Shown: one piece after another, positions 1 to 5,153 of the stretch
How the letters are laid out: the number at the start of each line of letters is the position of its first letter
Position numbering within the stretch: position 1 is the stretch's first letter
Source: Gammaproteobacteria bacterium
Lineage (GTDB): Bacteria > Pseudomonadota > Gammaproteobacteria > PS1 > Pseudothioglobaceae
Direction of reading: 5' to 3'
Assembly (NCBI GenBank): GCA_029937335.1
Contig: JAPYQD010000040.1
Span: 1 to 6,865 of the forward strand
Length of the DNA: 6,865 nt
Position numbers and translations under genes: made by a program
The notes under the pieces: generated by a model
Told to the model about the DNA's origin: nothing
Database searches by the model: none
Seen by the model: the letters and a program-made list of their open reading frames with translations, nothing else

Positions 1-1
1 T

Positions 2-24
2 AAAAAAATCTAAACCTTGTCTAG
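2..24 (-). terminator. Candidate intrinsic terminator of the membrane protein gene
   Basis: Read on the minus strand, CUAGAC-AAG-GUUUAG forms a 6-bp stem (one G-U pair) with a 3-nt loop, followed by A and seven U residues. The stem includes the last codons and the stop codon (10-12) of the membrane protein gene. The stem is weak, so termination may be partial. The U run and its position immediately after the gene are the main support. Confidence 0.5.
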
Positions 25-573
25 CTTTGGTGTTGATACAAATAAAGGCAGTAGCCTTATCACTGTCCAAATTACCACAATACCGCCAATCATATCGCCC
101 ACCAAGTAATGTGATAAAAAGTCTATTGGGCTAATGTTAAAAACTTCACTCTTAGCATAAATCACAAAACGAGAAAGCGCATGAACAATCGCTGTAAAGA
201 AGATTAAAAATAGAACATGTCTAAAATCAATATTTTCAAGATTAGAAAAGTTTGCAACTTTAAGCCACTGCATAACCCCTATCGAAATAACAGGTGCTAG
301 TGCGCCCATAATAGCCCCAATAGTGCCCCAAGCAAAATTACCACCCCAAGAGCTGAACAATACAACCCCACAGAAAATACAGCTAGCCATGACACCGGGT
401 AGCACTTGTCGTCCAAATAATAAGAACACTAAAATCTTAGCGCCGATGGGTAAGTATAAATACGAGCCTATTTCAGCATCAAAACCTGAAAGATATTTCA
501 TGGCGACAGAAGCCAAAAAAATTGCTAAAAATGCGATTAAATTATTAGTAATGTAAAGTTTGTAGCTGTCCAT
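10..573 (-). CDS. Six-helix integral membrane protein resembling a stand-alone MASE1 domain
   Basis: A 187-residue, strongly hydrophobic protein with about six predicted membrane segments (roughly residues 10-29, 38-54, 56-74, 80-103, 117-138 and 151-177). The stretch around residues 41-60, with PIGAK, LLFGR and LPGV, and the late GDMIGGIVVIW resemble conserved parts of MASE1, a membrane sensor region usually fused to histidine kinase or GGDEF/EAL output domains. No output domain is present: the protein ends about ten residues after the last helix. It could sense a ligand for a separate partner or be a small transporter-like protein; no catalytic motif is visible. The ATG at 573 follows a weak AAGAG-type ribosome-binding site. 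It lies 74 nt downstream of a winged-helix regulator gene on the same strand, separated by two hairpins. The MASE1 likeness is by eye only. Confidence 0.7.
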   Translation of the reverse strand: MDSYKLYITNNLIAFLAIFLASVAMKYLSGFDAEIGSYLYLPIGAKILVFLLFGRQVLPGVMASCIFCGVVLFSSWGGNFAWGTIGAIMGALAPVISIGVMQWLKVANFSNLENIDFRHVLFLIFFTAIVHALSRFVIYAKSEVFNISPIDFLSHYLVGDMIGGIVVIWTVIRLLPLFVSTPKLDKV

Positions 574-599
574 ACGTCGCTCTTGTGTTGTTTATTGTT

Positions 600-619
600 C
601 CCTGAAAGATACTTCAGGG
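600..619. repeat. Perfect 7-bp inverted repeat upstream of the membrane protein gene
   Basis: CCCTGAA (600-606) and TTCAGGG (613-619) are exact reverse complements around a 6-nt loop. In the minus-strand transcript this hairpin would sit about 27 nt before the membrane protein start codon. There is no U run after it, so it is not a standard intrinsic terminator. It may be an mRNA processing or stability element, or an operator. Confidence 0.55.
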
Positions 620-627
620 TGCGGTAT

Positions 628-650
628 TAAGATAACTGAAAGTTATCTTA
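628..650. repeat. Perfect 10-bp inverted repeat containing a stop codon
   Basis: TAAGATAACT (628-637) and AGTTATCTTA (641-650) are exact reverse complements around a 3-nt loop. In the minus-strand transcript the first bases of the stem are the UAA stop codon (650-648) of the winged-helix gene. No U tract follows. With the second hairpin 8 nt further on, it separates the regulator from the membrane protein, as expected of a processing site, a partial terminator or an AT-rich operator. Confidence 0.6.
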
Positions 651-929
651 TCTGTTGTAAGCCAAAACCATAGCACGTCTATCTGCATTTGACTGCGTGG
701 CAGAGATAATCTCTTCACTCAACAATACACCTACCGCCCGCTTGATGGTCGATAGTGAATATTTAGCGAAATATTGGTCTTTAGTGATAGCTGTAATATT
801 GGCACCTTTGGTGTACATAATAAATTCAAGCACTGACTTTTCCACTTCTGATAGCTGGTCAAAACCCATGTCACGCTCATAAGTATCAAGCGATCTTCTT
901 AATTCAAATAATTTTTCTAAAGCTTTCAT
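648..929 (-). CDS. Small MarR-like winged-helix DNA-binding protein (copy A)
   Basis: A 93-residue protein, predicted cytoplasmic. Residues 1-22 look like an amphipathic helix. LSEVEKSVLEF (26-36) matches the first helix of a MarR-type winged helix, YSLSTIKRAVGVLLS (57-71) looks like the recognition helix, and the wing ends in DRRAMVL (83-89), close to the DxR motif of MarR wings. It is shorter than typical MarR proteins (about 140 residues) and lacks their C-terminal dimerisation helices. It is about 48% identical without gaps over some 90 residues to the neighbouring product at 1028-1315, so the two are tandem paralogues. The ATG at 929 follows a GAGGGG ribosome-binding site. A TATAAT box inside an inverted repeat lies 40 nt upstream, suggesting autoregulation. 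Ligand and targets are unknown. Confidence 0.8.
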   Translation of the reverse strand: MKALEKLFELRRSLDTYERDMGFDQLSEVEKSVLEFIMYTKGANITAITKDQYFAKYSLSTIKRAVGVLLSEEIISATQSNADRRAMVLAYNR

Positions 930-961
930 TTTTGTTCATCCCCTCAAGATATTAAATTAAG

Positions 962-980
962 TAGGTTGTATTATAACCTA
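962..980 (-). promoter_or_regulatory. Promoter of winged-helix copy A with embedded inverted repeat
   Basis: On the minus strand, TATAAT occupies 975-970 and would start transcription near 963, about 34 nt before the ATG. It sits inside TAGGTT-N7-AACCTA, a perfect 6-bp inverted repeat covering the -10 box, the layout expected of a repressor operator. No good -35 hexamer is visible. The 11-mer TAGGTTATAAT recurs on the plus strand at 1417-1427, at the first promoter of the divergent RNA region. Confidence 0.55.
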
Positions 981-998
981 TAGTTTTACTCAGTTATT

Positions 999-1010
999 CA
1001 TTAGCTAATG
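999..1010. promoter_or_regulatory. 12-bp perfect palindrome upstream of winged-helix copy A
   Basis: CATTAGCTAATG is a perfect palindrome centred about 40 bp upstream of the predicted start of transcription of copy A, between the two regulator genes. Its TAGCTAAT core recurs at 1338-1345, in the predicted leader of copy B. A regulator-binding site is plausible, but no binding family is recognised. Confidence 0.4.
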
Positions 1011-1027
1011 TGTCACGCATCTTGCTC

Positions 1028-1315
1028 TTAATTATCCAAACAAAAAGACAGATACATCTTGCGTTTATCCTCTGTTGCTTGTGTGGATTTAATTGCACCG
1101 ACTGACAGTAACTTTGCGACGACACGATTAATGGTTGACAGTGAAATTTTTGAAAAATAAGGGTGTTTTAAAATATTAGAAATTGTGGTTTGTTTTTGAT
1201 TGCTAACAAATTCTAAAACACTACGTTCGATCTCAGAATAATCCTGAATACCAAGTGCAGACTCTTGCTCGTACAAGGCCTCTCTTAACTTAAATAATCT
1301 TTCCAATGCTTGCAT
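1028..1315 (-). CDS. Small MarR-like winged-helix DNA-binding protein (copy B)
   Basis: A 95-residue paralogue of the product at 648-929, with the same layout: an N-terminal amphipathic helix (MQALERLFKLREAL), a first winged-helix segment (YSEIERSVLEF, about 26-36), a recognition helix (ISLSTINRVVAKLLS, 57-71), and a wing ending in DKRKMYLSF (about 83-91). Most recognition-helix residues are shared with copy A (SLSTI-R-V--LLS), so the two may bind similar sites, while the wings differ more. It is a predicted cytoplasmic DNA-binding protein lacking the usual MarR C-terminal dimerisation helices. The ATG at 1315 follows GAGG with about 8 nt spacing. It is transcribed divergently from the HU region. 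No terminator is visible between it and copy A, so its transcript may continue into A. Function is otherwise unknown. Confidence 0.8.
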   Translation of the reverse strand: MQALERLFKLREALYEQESALGIQDYSEIERSVLEFVSNQKQTTISNILKHPYFSKISLSTINRVVAKLLSVGAIKSTQATEDKRKMYLSFCLDN

Positions 1316-1359
1316 AAATATACCTCAACCTAAAATATAGCTAATAATGAACTTCGATT

Positions 1360-1365
1360 ATTATA
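1360..1365 (-). promoter_or_regulatory. Candidate -10 box for winged-helix copy B
   Basis: TATAAT on the minus strand predicts a start near 1353 and a leader of about 38 nt. No convincing -35 element is visible. The surroundings are extremely AT-rich, which makes chance TATAAT matches more likely. The shared TAGCTAAT motif (1338-1345) falls inside the predicted leader. Confidence 0.4.
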
Positions 1366-1421
1366 CATCAATATATTATATTTATATATTCTAATATAAT
1401 ATATATTTTCAAAAAATAGGT

Positions 1422-1427
1422 TATAAT
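1422..1427 (+). promoter_or_regulatory. Candidate -10 box P1 of the first RNA unit
   Basis: TATAAT within TAGGTTATAAT predicts a start near 1434-1435, just where the stem of the first structured unit begins (1436). No clear -35 hexamer or TGn extension is visible. The matching position of the second unit's promoter supports it. Confidence 0.5.
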
Positions 1428-1435
1428 TTATCTCA

Positions 1436-1499
1436 ATCTTGGGGTGGAAAATTAACACATTACTGCTCTCCTCAGAAAAGTAAGCCACCATCTCAAGAT
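1436..1499 (+). ncRNA. Candidate structured RNA, unit 1
   Basis: The ends pair: AUCUUGGGGUGG (1436-1447) with 1488-1499 gives a continuous 12-bp stem with two G-U pairs. Inside, UACU (1461-1464) can pair with AGUA (1479-1482) and UCU (1467-1469) with AGA (1474-1476), placing CTCTCCT (1466-1472) in and around the hairpin loop. No U tract follows, so a free small RNA would need processing, or this is part of a longer HU leader starting at P1. The resemblance to unit 2, including compensatory stem differences, is the main evidence that the structure matters. No known RNA family is recognised. Confidence 0.5.
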
Positions 1500-1520
1500 C
1501 CTTATTAGTAAAAGCTATAT

Positions 1521-1625
1521 ATATATATCGATAAAACACGTGTTATAATTACGAAAATCTTGGGGATTAGAAAAAACACTTGTCTCTCTCCTTAAGGAAA
1601 ATGAGTAGCTCGTTCCCAAGATTTT
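1521..1625 (+). repeat. Tandem imperfect repeat, copy 2 (promoter plus structured segment)
   Basis: This is the second copy of the duplication described at 1401-1500, directly in front of the HU gene. It begins in the (TA)6T run at 1516-1528 and ends with the 3' arm of the second stem. Relative to copy 1 it has gained an extended -10 (TGTTATAAT) and a longer, better paired stem. Confidence 0.65.
1535..1549 (+). promoter_or_regulatory. Extended -10 promoter P2 for unit 2 and HU, with palindrome
   Basis: TGTTATAAT (1541-1549) is an extended -10 element (TGnTATAAT) and predicts a start near 1556, at the base of the unit 2 stem. It overlaps the perfect 10-bp palindrome AACACGTGTT (1535-1544), a possible repressor site. 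No -35 match is visible, which is normal for extended -10 promoters. This is the best promoter candidate for HU and would give a leader of about 97 nt. Confidence 0.6.
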
Positions 1626-1626
1626 C
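1553..1626 (+). ncRNA. Candidate structured RNA / HU leader, unit 2
   Basis: GAAAAUCUUGGG (1553-1564) pairs perfectly with CCCAAGAUUUUC (1615-1626). Three further pairs (G-U, A-U, U-G) extend the stem to 15 bp. Inside, UCC-UUAA-GGA (1589-1598) is a small hairpin, and CUC (1584-1586 or 1586-1588) may pair with GAG (1603-1605). CTCTCCT is at 1586-1592. If transcription starts at P2, this fills most of the HU 5' leader but leaves the ribosome-binding site (1638-1641) outside the stem. It could be a regulatory leader, a stability element or a processed small RNA. No known family is recognised. Confidence 0.55.
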
Positions 1627-1652
1627 ATTCAACAAATAGGATAAACATAAAA

Positions 1653-1925
1653 ATGAACAAATCAGAATTAATCAATGCAATTGCATCAGAAGCAGGAATC
1701 TCTAAAGCAGATGCAGGTCGTGCACTTAATGCAACAACCGATGCAATTACAGCCGCAATGGCGAGTGGTGATGGCGTACAACTAACTGGCTTTGGCTCTT
1801 TTGTTGTTAGAGATCGTGCAGCGCGCACAGGTCGTAACCCACAAACCGGTGCAGCTATTCAAATTAAAGCCTCTAAAGTAGCTGCCTTTAAAGCCGGTAA
1901 AGCTTTAAAAGAAGCGGTTAACTAA
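1653..1925 (+). CDS. hupB: DNA-binding protein HU (beta-type)
   Basis: A 90-residue HU, the usual family length. HU dimers bind and bend DNA without strong sequence preference and compact the nucleoid. An N-terminal helical part (about 1-40) is followed by the beta saddle with GFGSF (46-50) and the DNA-gripping arm, in which RNPQTG (61-66) carries proline 63, the residue that intercalates between base pairs. The C-terminal helix has the usual KAGKALK. The start at 1653 gives the canonical MNKSELI N terminus. AGGA at 1638-1641 is a somewhat distant ribosome-binding site (11 nt). The gene stands alone on this strand, behind the structured leader and before a strong bidirectional terminator. HU is more likely than IHF because of the N terminus and length. 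The hupA/hupB distinction rests on likeness only. Confidence 0.95.
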   Translation: MNKSELINAIASEAGISKADAGRALNATTDAITAAMASGDGVQLTGFGSFVVRDRAARTGRNPQTGAAIQIKASKVAAFKAGKALKEAVN

Positions 1926-1940
1926 ACACAGTTACTTCTT

Positions 1941-1972
1941 AATAAAAAAGCGCCAATTGGCGCTTTTTTATT
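1941..1972. terminator. Bidirectional intrinsic terminator between HU and the PfkB kinase gene
   Basis: This is a perfect 32-bp palindrome. AAAAAAGCGCC and GGCGCTTTTTT surround a central AATT, so either strand gives a GC-rich stem followed by a run of six T. It lies 15 nt after the HU stop and 18 nt after the convergent kinase stop, and should end both transcripts. Confidence 0.93.
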
Positions 1973-1990
1973 GTCTTGAATAATGACAGC

Positions 1991-2932
1991 TTAGAACAAA
2001 GACTCGCCATAGTTTTGCTGATACAGCTGCTCAATTTTAGTCAAATCAAATTGATGATTTTGCGTGCCTAAATGAGCAATTTTGATCGCCCCTAATAGCC
2101 CCGCTAATTGACCTGTGGTTTTCCAATCCATATCATTCATCAAACCATATAACAAACCTGCACGATAAGCATCACCACAGCCGGTCGGGTCTTGTGTTGC
2201 CTGCGCTTTAGCGGGTGAAATAATAATAACTTCTCCTCCGGTATGAATTTCACTACCTTCACCACCTTTGGTAACAATCAAAGCATCGACCATAGAAGCA
2301 ATCGTGGCCAAATCTAACCCGGTTTTGTCTTGCAACATTTGTGATTCATAATCATTCACAGCGACATAAGTGGCTTGCTCAACAAAAGTGGTCAGCTCTT
2401 CGCCTGAAAACATGGGCATGCCTTGTCCAGGATCAAAAATAAAAGGAATTTCAGCCTCTGAGAATTGCTGAGCGTGCTCGATCATACCATCACGCCCATC
2501 AGGAGAAACAATACCAATATCTGCAACACTCACATCGCTGACTTTATTTTCATGGGAGTTGCTCATCGCACCTGGGTGAAATGCGGTGATTTGGTTGTCA
2601 TCCATATCCGTAGTGATGAACGCTTGACCTGTATAGCTACCTTCAATCACTTTCATGTGCGTAGTGTTCATGTGATGTTTTTCCATCCAGTTCATATACG
2701 GCGTGAAATCTTCACCCACCGTTGCCATCGGAATTGAATTAGCACCTAATAGGTGTAGGTTATAAGCAATATTACCACCACAACCGCCAAACTCTTTACG
2801 CATGGTCGGCACCAAAAATGAAATATTTAACATATGCACCTTGTCGGGCAAAATGTGATTTTTAAATTGATCTTGAAACACCATAATTGAATCAAAGGCG
2901 TAAGAGCCGCAAATCAGTGCTGTTTTTGACAT
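1991..2932 (-). CDS. PfkB-family sugar/nucleoside kinase, adenosine-kinase-like
   Basis: A 313-residue ribokinase-fold enzyme predicted to transfer phosphate from ATP to a hydroxyl of a sugar or nucleoside in the cytoplasm. Visible motifs are GSYAFDSI with Asp14 in the expected substrate position, the first PfkB signature FGGCGGNIAYNLHLLG (48-63), NDYE (193-196) matching the NxxE metal-site motif, TKGGEGS (221-227), and DPTGCGDAYRAG (248-259), the second signature, with Asp254 as catalytic base. Sequence alone does not fix the substrate; an adenosine-kinase-like nucleoside kinase is my leaning. It is the last gene of the minus-strand run, 48 nt after ispH, with its own strong AAGGAG site (2946-2941) 8 nt before the ATG. 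It therefore may also be translated or transcribed independently. It ends at the shared terminator. Confidence 0.88.
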   Translation of the reverse strand: MSKTALICGSYAFDSIMVFQDQFKNHILPDKVHMLNISFLVPTMRKEFGGCGGNIAYNLHLLGANSIPMATVGEDFTPYMNWMEKHHMNTTHMKVIEGSYTGQAFITTDMDDNQITAFHPGAMSNSHENKVSDVSVADIGIVSPDGRDGMIEHAQQFSEAEIPFIFDPGQGMPMFSGEELTTFVEQATYVAVNDYESQMLQDKTGLDLATIASMVDALIVTKGGEGSEIHTGGEVIIISPAKAQATQDPTGCGDAYRAGLLYGLMNDMDWKTTGQLAGLLGAIKIAHLGTQNHQFDLTKIEQLYQQNYGESLF

Positions 2933-2980
2933 ATATTTTTCTCCTTATTTTTCAATTCGACATAGGCAAGGCCTGTTACA

Positions 2981-3904
2981 TTATCTTAATTCTTCTGGTA
3001 CGGGGAAATGAACATTTTCCTGTGTGCCACTCACTTCAATAACTTCGGTTGCACCATAATCATATAAATAGTTAATCACTTCTTGTACTAATACCTCTGG
3101 CGCTGAAGCGCCGGCAGTGACGCCAATGGTGCTCGCCCCCTCTAACCAGCTTGATTGTATTTCATCAGCGCCGTCAATTAAATAAGCGCTTTTATGTAAT
3201 TTTTCGGCAATTTCTCGTAAACGATTTGAATTGCTAGAATTGCTAGAACCCAGCACTAATAGCACATCAGAATCTTGCATTAAGATTTTAACCGCATCTT
3301 GTCGATTTTGTGTAGCATAACAAATATCGTCTTTTTTCGGTGATTTTATTTCAGGAAATTTGTCTTTAAGCGCATCAACAACCTGCTGTGTATCATCTAC
3401 CGACAAAGTCGTTTGTGTTGTATAAGACAAGTTTTCATTGGTCAAATCCAGCTTATCGACATCAGCCACGGTTTCAATCAACTCAACACTGGCACCTTCG
3501 CTTGACTGACCTAAAGTGCCCTCCACCTCAGGATGACCTTCGTGACCAATGAGAATAACCTTATGATTCTGTTTTTGTTTACGCGCCACTTCTTTGTGAA
3601 CTTTGGTCACCAGTGGGCAAGTGGCATCATAAACTGTGGCACCAATGTCTGCCGCTTGTTGTCGTACTGCCTGAGAAACCCCGTGTGCACTAAAAATTAC
3701 CACTTCGCCTGCAGGCACTTCGGATATTTCTTTGACAAAAATAGCGCCTTTTGACTTGAGGTCATCCACCACAAATTTGTTATGTACCACTTCATTACGC
3801 ACATAGATAGGAATTCCGTGTCGCTCAATAGCGCGTTCTACAATTTCAATGGCACGATCAACACCTGCACAAAACCCTCTAGGATTGGCCAATAAAACTT
3901 TCAT
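2981..3904 (-). CDS. ispH: 4-hydroxy-3-methylbut-2-enyl diphosphate reductase
   Basis: A 307-residue IspH (LytB), near the usual length. It performs the last step of the methylerythritol phosphate pathway, reducing HMBPP to IPP and DMAPP with a 4Fe-4S cluster. The three cluster cysteines are present as Cys12 ([11 protein letters not shown]), Cys96 ([11 protein letters not shown]) and Cys195 ([10 protein letters not shown]). The substrate-site residues His41 (VVHNKF), His74 (SAHGVS), His124 and the catalytic Glu126 ([11 protein letters not shown]) are all in place, as is the YTTQTTLS segment (161-168). The ATG overlaps the slpA stop as TAATG, pointing to translational coupling. The slpA-ispH pairing is known from other Proteobacteria, including E. 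coli. The gene is intact and apparently functional. Confidence 0.96.
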   Translation of the reverse strand: MKVLLANPRGFCAGVDRAIEIVERAIERHGIPIYVRNEVVHNKFVVDDLKSKGAIFVKEISEVPAGEVVIFSAHGVSQAVRQQAADIGATVYDATCPLVTKVHKEVARKQKQNHKVILIGHEGHPEVEGTLGQSSEGASVELIETVADVDKLDLTNENLSYTTQTTLSVDDTQQVVDALKDKFPEIKSPKKDDICYATQNRQDAVKILMQDSDVLLVLGSSNSSNSNRLREIAEKLHKSAYLIDGADEIQSSWLEGASTIGVTAGASAPEVLVQEVINYLYDYGATEVIEVSGTQENVHFPVPEELR

Positions 3905-4311
3905 TAGTTTTTCTCGAGTATCTCTACTTGAAACGACACATCGCAGCCTGCTAACGGGTGGTTGAAATTAACGGTGATGTCATCACCATTGATTTTATCG
4001 ATACAGCCAACATAGGAATCACCAATAGGGGTTTCAAATTCAACAGCAGCGTCCACTTCAACAACCATATCTTCTGGAAATTCTGCACGATTCATCACTT
4101 GTATGGCTTCATCATAAATAGGGCCAAACGCCTCATTAGAACTTAAGAGAAAAGTTTGTAATTTGCCGACTTTCGCTTCTTCTATGCAAGACTCTAGGCA
4201 AGGATCAAGCTGGCCGTCACCAATCTCAAATTCAAAAGGCACATCAAGCGTTTCATCAGCTAGCGCACCATTGGCATGTGTCAGCTTGTAGAGTAGTTTG
4301 TATTTAGCCAT
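3904..4311 (-). CDS. slpA: FKBP-type peptidyl-prolyl cis-trans isomerase, SlpA family
   Basis: A 135-residue FKBP-fold prolyl isomerase and chaperone, predicted cytoplasmic (no signal peptide). [10 protein letters not shown] leads into the FKBP strand [16 protein letters not shown] helix-loop follows with [13 protein letters not shown], then the flap region and the closing [18 protein letters not shown], all typical of SlpA/SlyD-type proteins. It lacks the His-rich metal-binding tail of SlyD. A start 18 codons upstream (4365) is open, but it would add a sequence unlike the family and bury the start deep inside accD. ATG 4311 fits the family N terminus and overlaps the accD stop by 8 nt. No clear ribosome-binding site precedes it, so coupling to accD is likely. 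It also overlaps ispH by 1 nt. fkpB is the synonym in E. coli. Confidence 0.9.
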   Translation of the reverse strand: MAKYKLLYKLTHANGALADETLDVPFEFEIGDGQLDPCLESCIEEAKVGKLQTFLLSSNEAFGPIYDEAIQVMNRAEFPEDMVVEVDAAVEFETPIGDSYVGCIDKINGDDITVNFNHPLAGCDVSFQVEILEKN

Positions 4312-5143
4312 GTAGTGCTTGCAACAACTGGTGTACCTTATCACGCAAGTCTTTACGGTGCACAATCATATCAATGGCGCCTTTTTCTAACAAGAACTCA
4401 CTACGTTGAAAGCCCTCAGGCAAAGTTTCACGTACCGTTTGCTCAACCACACGTGGGCCCGCAAAACCAATCAACGCATTTGGCTCAGCAATATGGATAT
4501 CACCCAACATCGCAAAACTGGCAGACACACCGCCCATGGTTGGATCAGTCAAGATAGAGAAAAATGGAATTTTCTTATCACTGAGTAATTTTAAAATCAA
4601 AGCCGTTTTGCTCATTTGCATCAAAGAAAATAAACCTTCTTGCATACGCGCACCGCCCGAAGCTGAAAAGCAAATCAGTGGCGAATTAGTGCGAATACTT
4701 TCTTGTGCGGCGCGTACAAATTTTTCACCGACCACAGAGCCCATCGAGCCGCCCATAAATTTAAATTCAAAAGCAGCAACAACAATAGGCATGCCATTTA
4801 AGGTGCCTTTTTTAACCACCAATGCATCTTTCTCGCCGGTATTTTTTTGCGCTTGTAAATAACGATCTTTGTATTTTTTTTGATCTTTGAACTTGAGTGG
4901 ATCAACCGCAACTAAATCAGCAGCAATTTCCTCTTGACCATCAGCATCTAGGAAGCTTTCAAGTCGCACTCTGGCAGAAATACGCATATGGTGATCACAA
5001 TTTGGACACACATAAGTTAGCTGTTTGAGCTCCTCTTCATATAAAGTGGACTCACACTTGGGGCATTTGCTCCACAAGCCTTCAGGGATATTCTTTTTAA
5101 CCACATTGGTAATTGACGGTAAGATTTTTTCTAGCCAACTCAT
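4304..5143 (-). CDS. accD: Acetyl-CoA carboxylase carboxyltransferase subunit beta
   Basis: A 279-residue AccD (E. coli 304). With AccA it forms the carboxyltransferase that moves CO2 from biotin-carboxyl carrier protein to acetyl-CoA, giving malonyl-CoA for fatty-acid synthesis. The N-terminal zinc ribbon is intact, with Cys27, Cys30, Cys46 and Cys49. The crotonase-like carboxyltransferase domain follows with [24 protein letters not shown] and [12 protein letters not shown]. The start was placed at MSWLEKIL (5143) rather than the upstream in-frame ATG at 5197. It matches the family N terminus and has AAGGA just upstream, overlapping the trpA stop, whereas 5197 would lie inside trpA. It starts 10 nt after trpA, and its end overlaps slpA. 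accA is not in the window. Confidence 0.96.
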   Translation of the reverse strand: MSWLEKILPSITNVVKKNIPEGLWSKCPKCESTLYEEELKQLTYVCPNCDHHMRISARVRLESFLDADGQEEIAADLVAVDPLKFKDQKKYKDRYLQAQKNTGEKDALVVKKGTLNGMPIVVAAFEFKFMGGSMGSVVGEKFVRAAQESIRTNSPLICFSASGGARMQEGLFSLMQMSKTALILKLLSDKKIPFFSILTDPTMGGVSASFAMLGDIHIAEPNALIGFAGPRVVEQTVRETLPEGFQRSEFLLEKGAIDMIVHRKDLRDKVHQLLQALHG

Positions 5144-5153
5144 AATAGATCCT

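Larger units (their letters stand above)
1401..1500 (+). repeat. Tandem imperfect repeat, copy 1 (promoter plus structured segment)
   Basis: This is the first copy of a duplication of about 100 bp, with the second at 1521-1625 (period about 121 bp). Shared landmarks in order are ATATAT, an A-rich stretch, TTATAATT, ATCTTGGGG, AACAC, CTCTCCT, GAAAA and CAAGAT. The copies are too diverged to be a recent duplication, yet the landmarks keep their spacing to within 1-2 nt. Together with copy 2 this accounts for most of the 337-nt gap between winged-helix copy B and HU. Confidence 0.65.

Noticed and set aside
900..950. Possible third copy of the RNA unit in the winged-helix copy A leader (ATCTTGAGGGGAT on the minus strand)
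   Set aside because: Only the 5' arm resembles the units and it is explained as the ribosome-binding site. The best downstream partner gives about 5 bp, and the AACAC and CTCTCCT landmarks are missing.
1516..1528. (TA)6T run as a phase-variable promoter spacer
   Set aside because: It lies about 15 bp upstream of the P2 -10 box, but the run is short and interrupted contexts like this are common in such AT-rich DNA. There is no evidence of length variation.
1330..1539. Minus-strand open frame of 69 codons across the region between winged-helix copy B and HU
   Set aside because: The product is low-complexity and rich in Ile, Tyr and Asn, as expected from AT-rich DNA. It has no clear ribosome-binding site or domain, and it overlaps the first structured unit.
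1436..1626. Integron attC sites, CRISPR repeats or a mobile miniature element as explanation for the paired repeats
   Set aside because: The core-site consensus of attC is absent, there are only two diverged copies without uniform spacers, and no terminal inverted repeats with target duplications or transposase were seen.
1625..1828. Minus-strand open frame opposite HU
   Set aside because: It is an antisense shadow of an unmistakable HU gene, with no family likeness.
4312..4365. N-terminal extension of slpA from an upstream in-frame ATG
   Set aside because: The extra 18 residues ([11 protein letters not shown]...) match nothing in the FKBP/SlpA family and would extend the overlap with acc[11 protein letters not shown] is the natural start.
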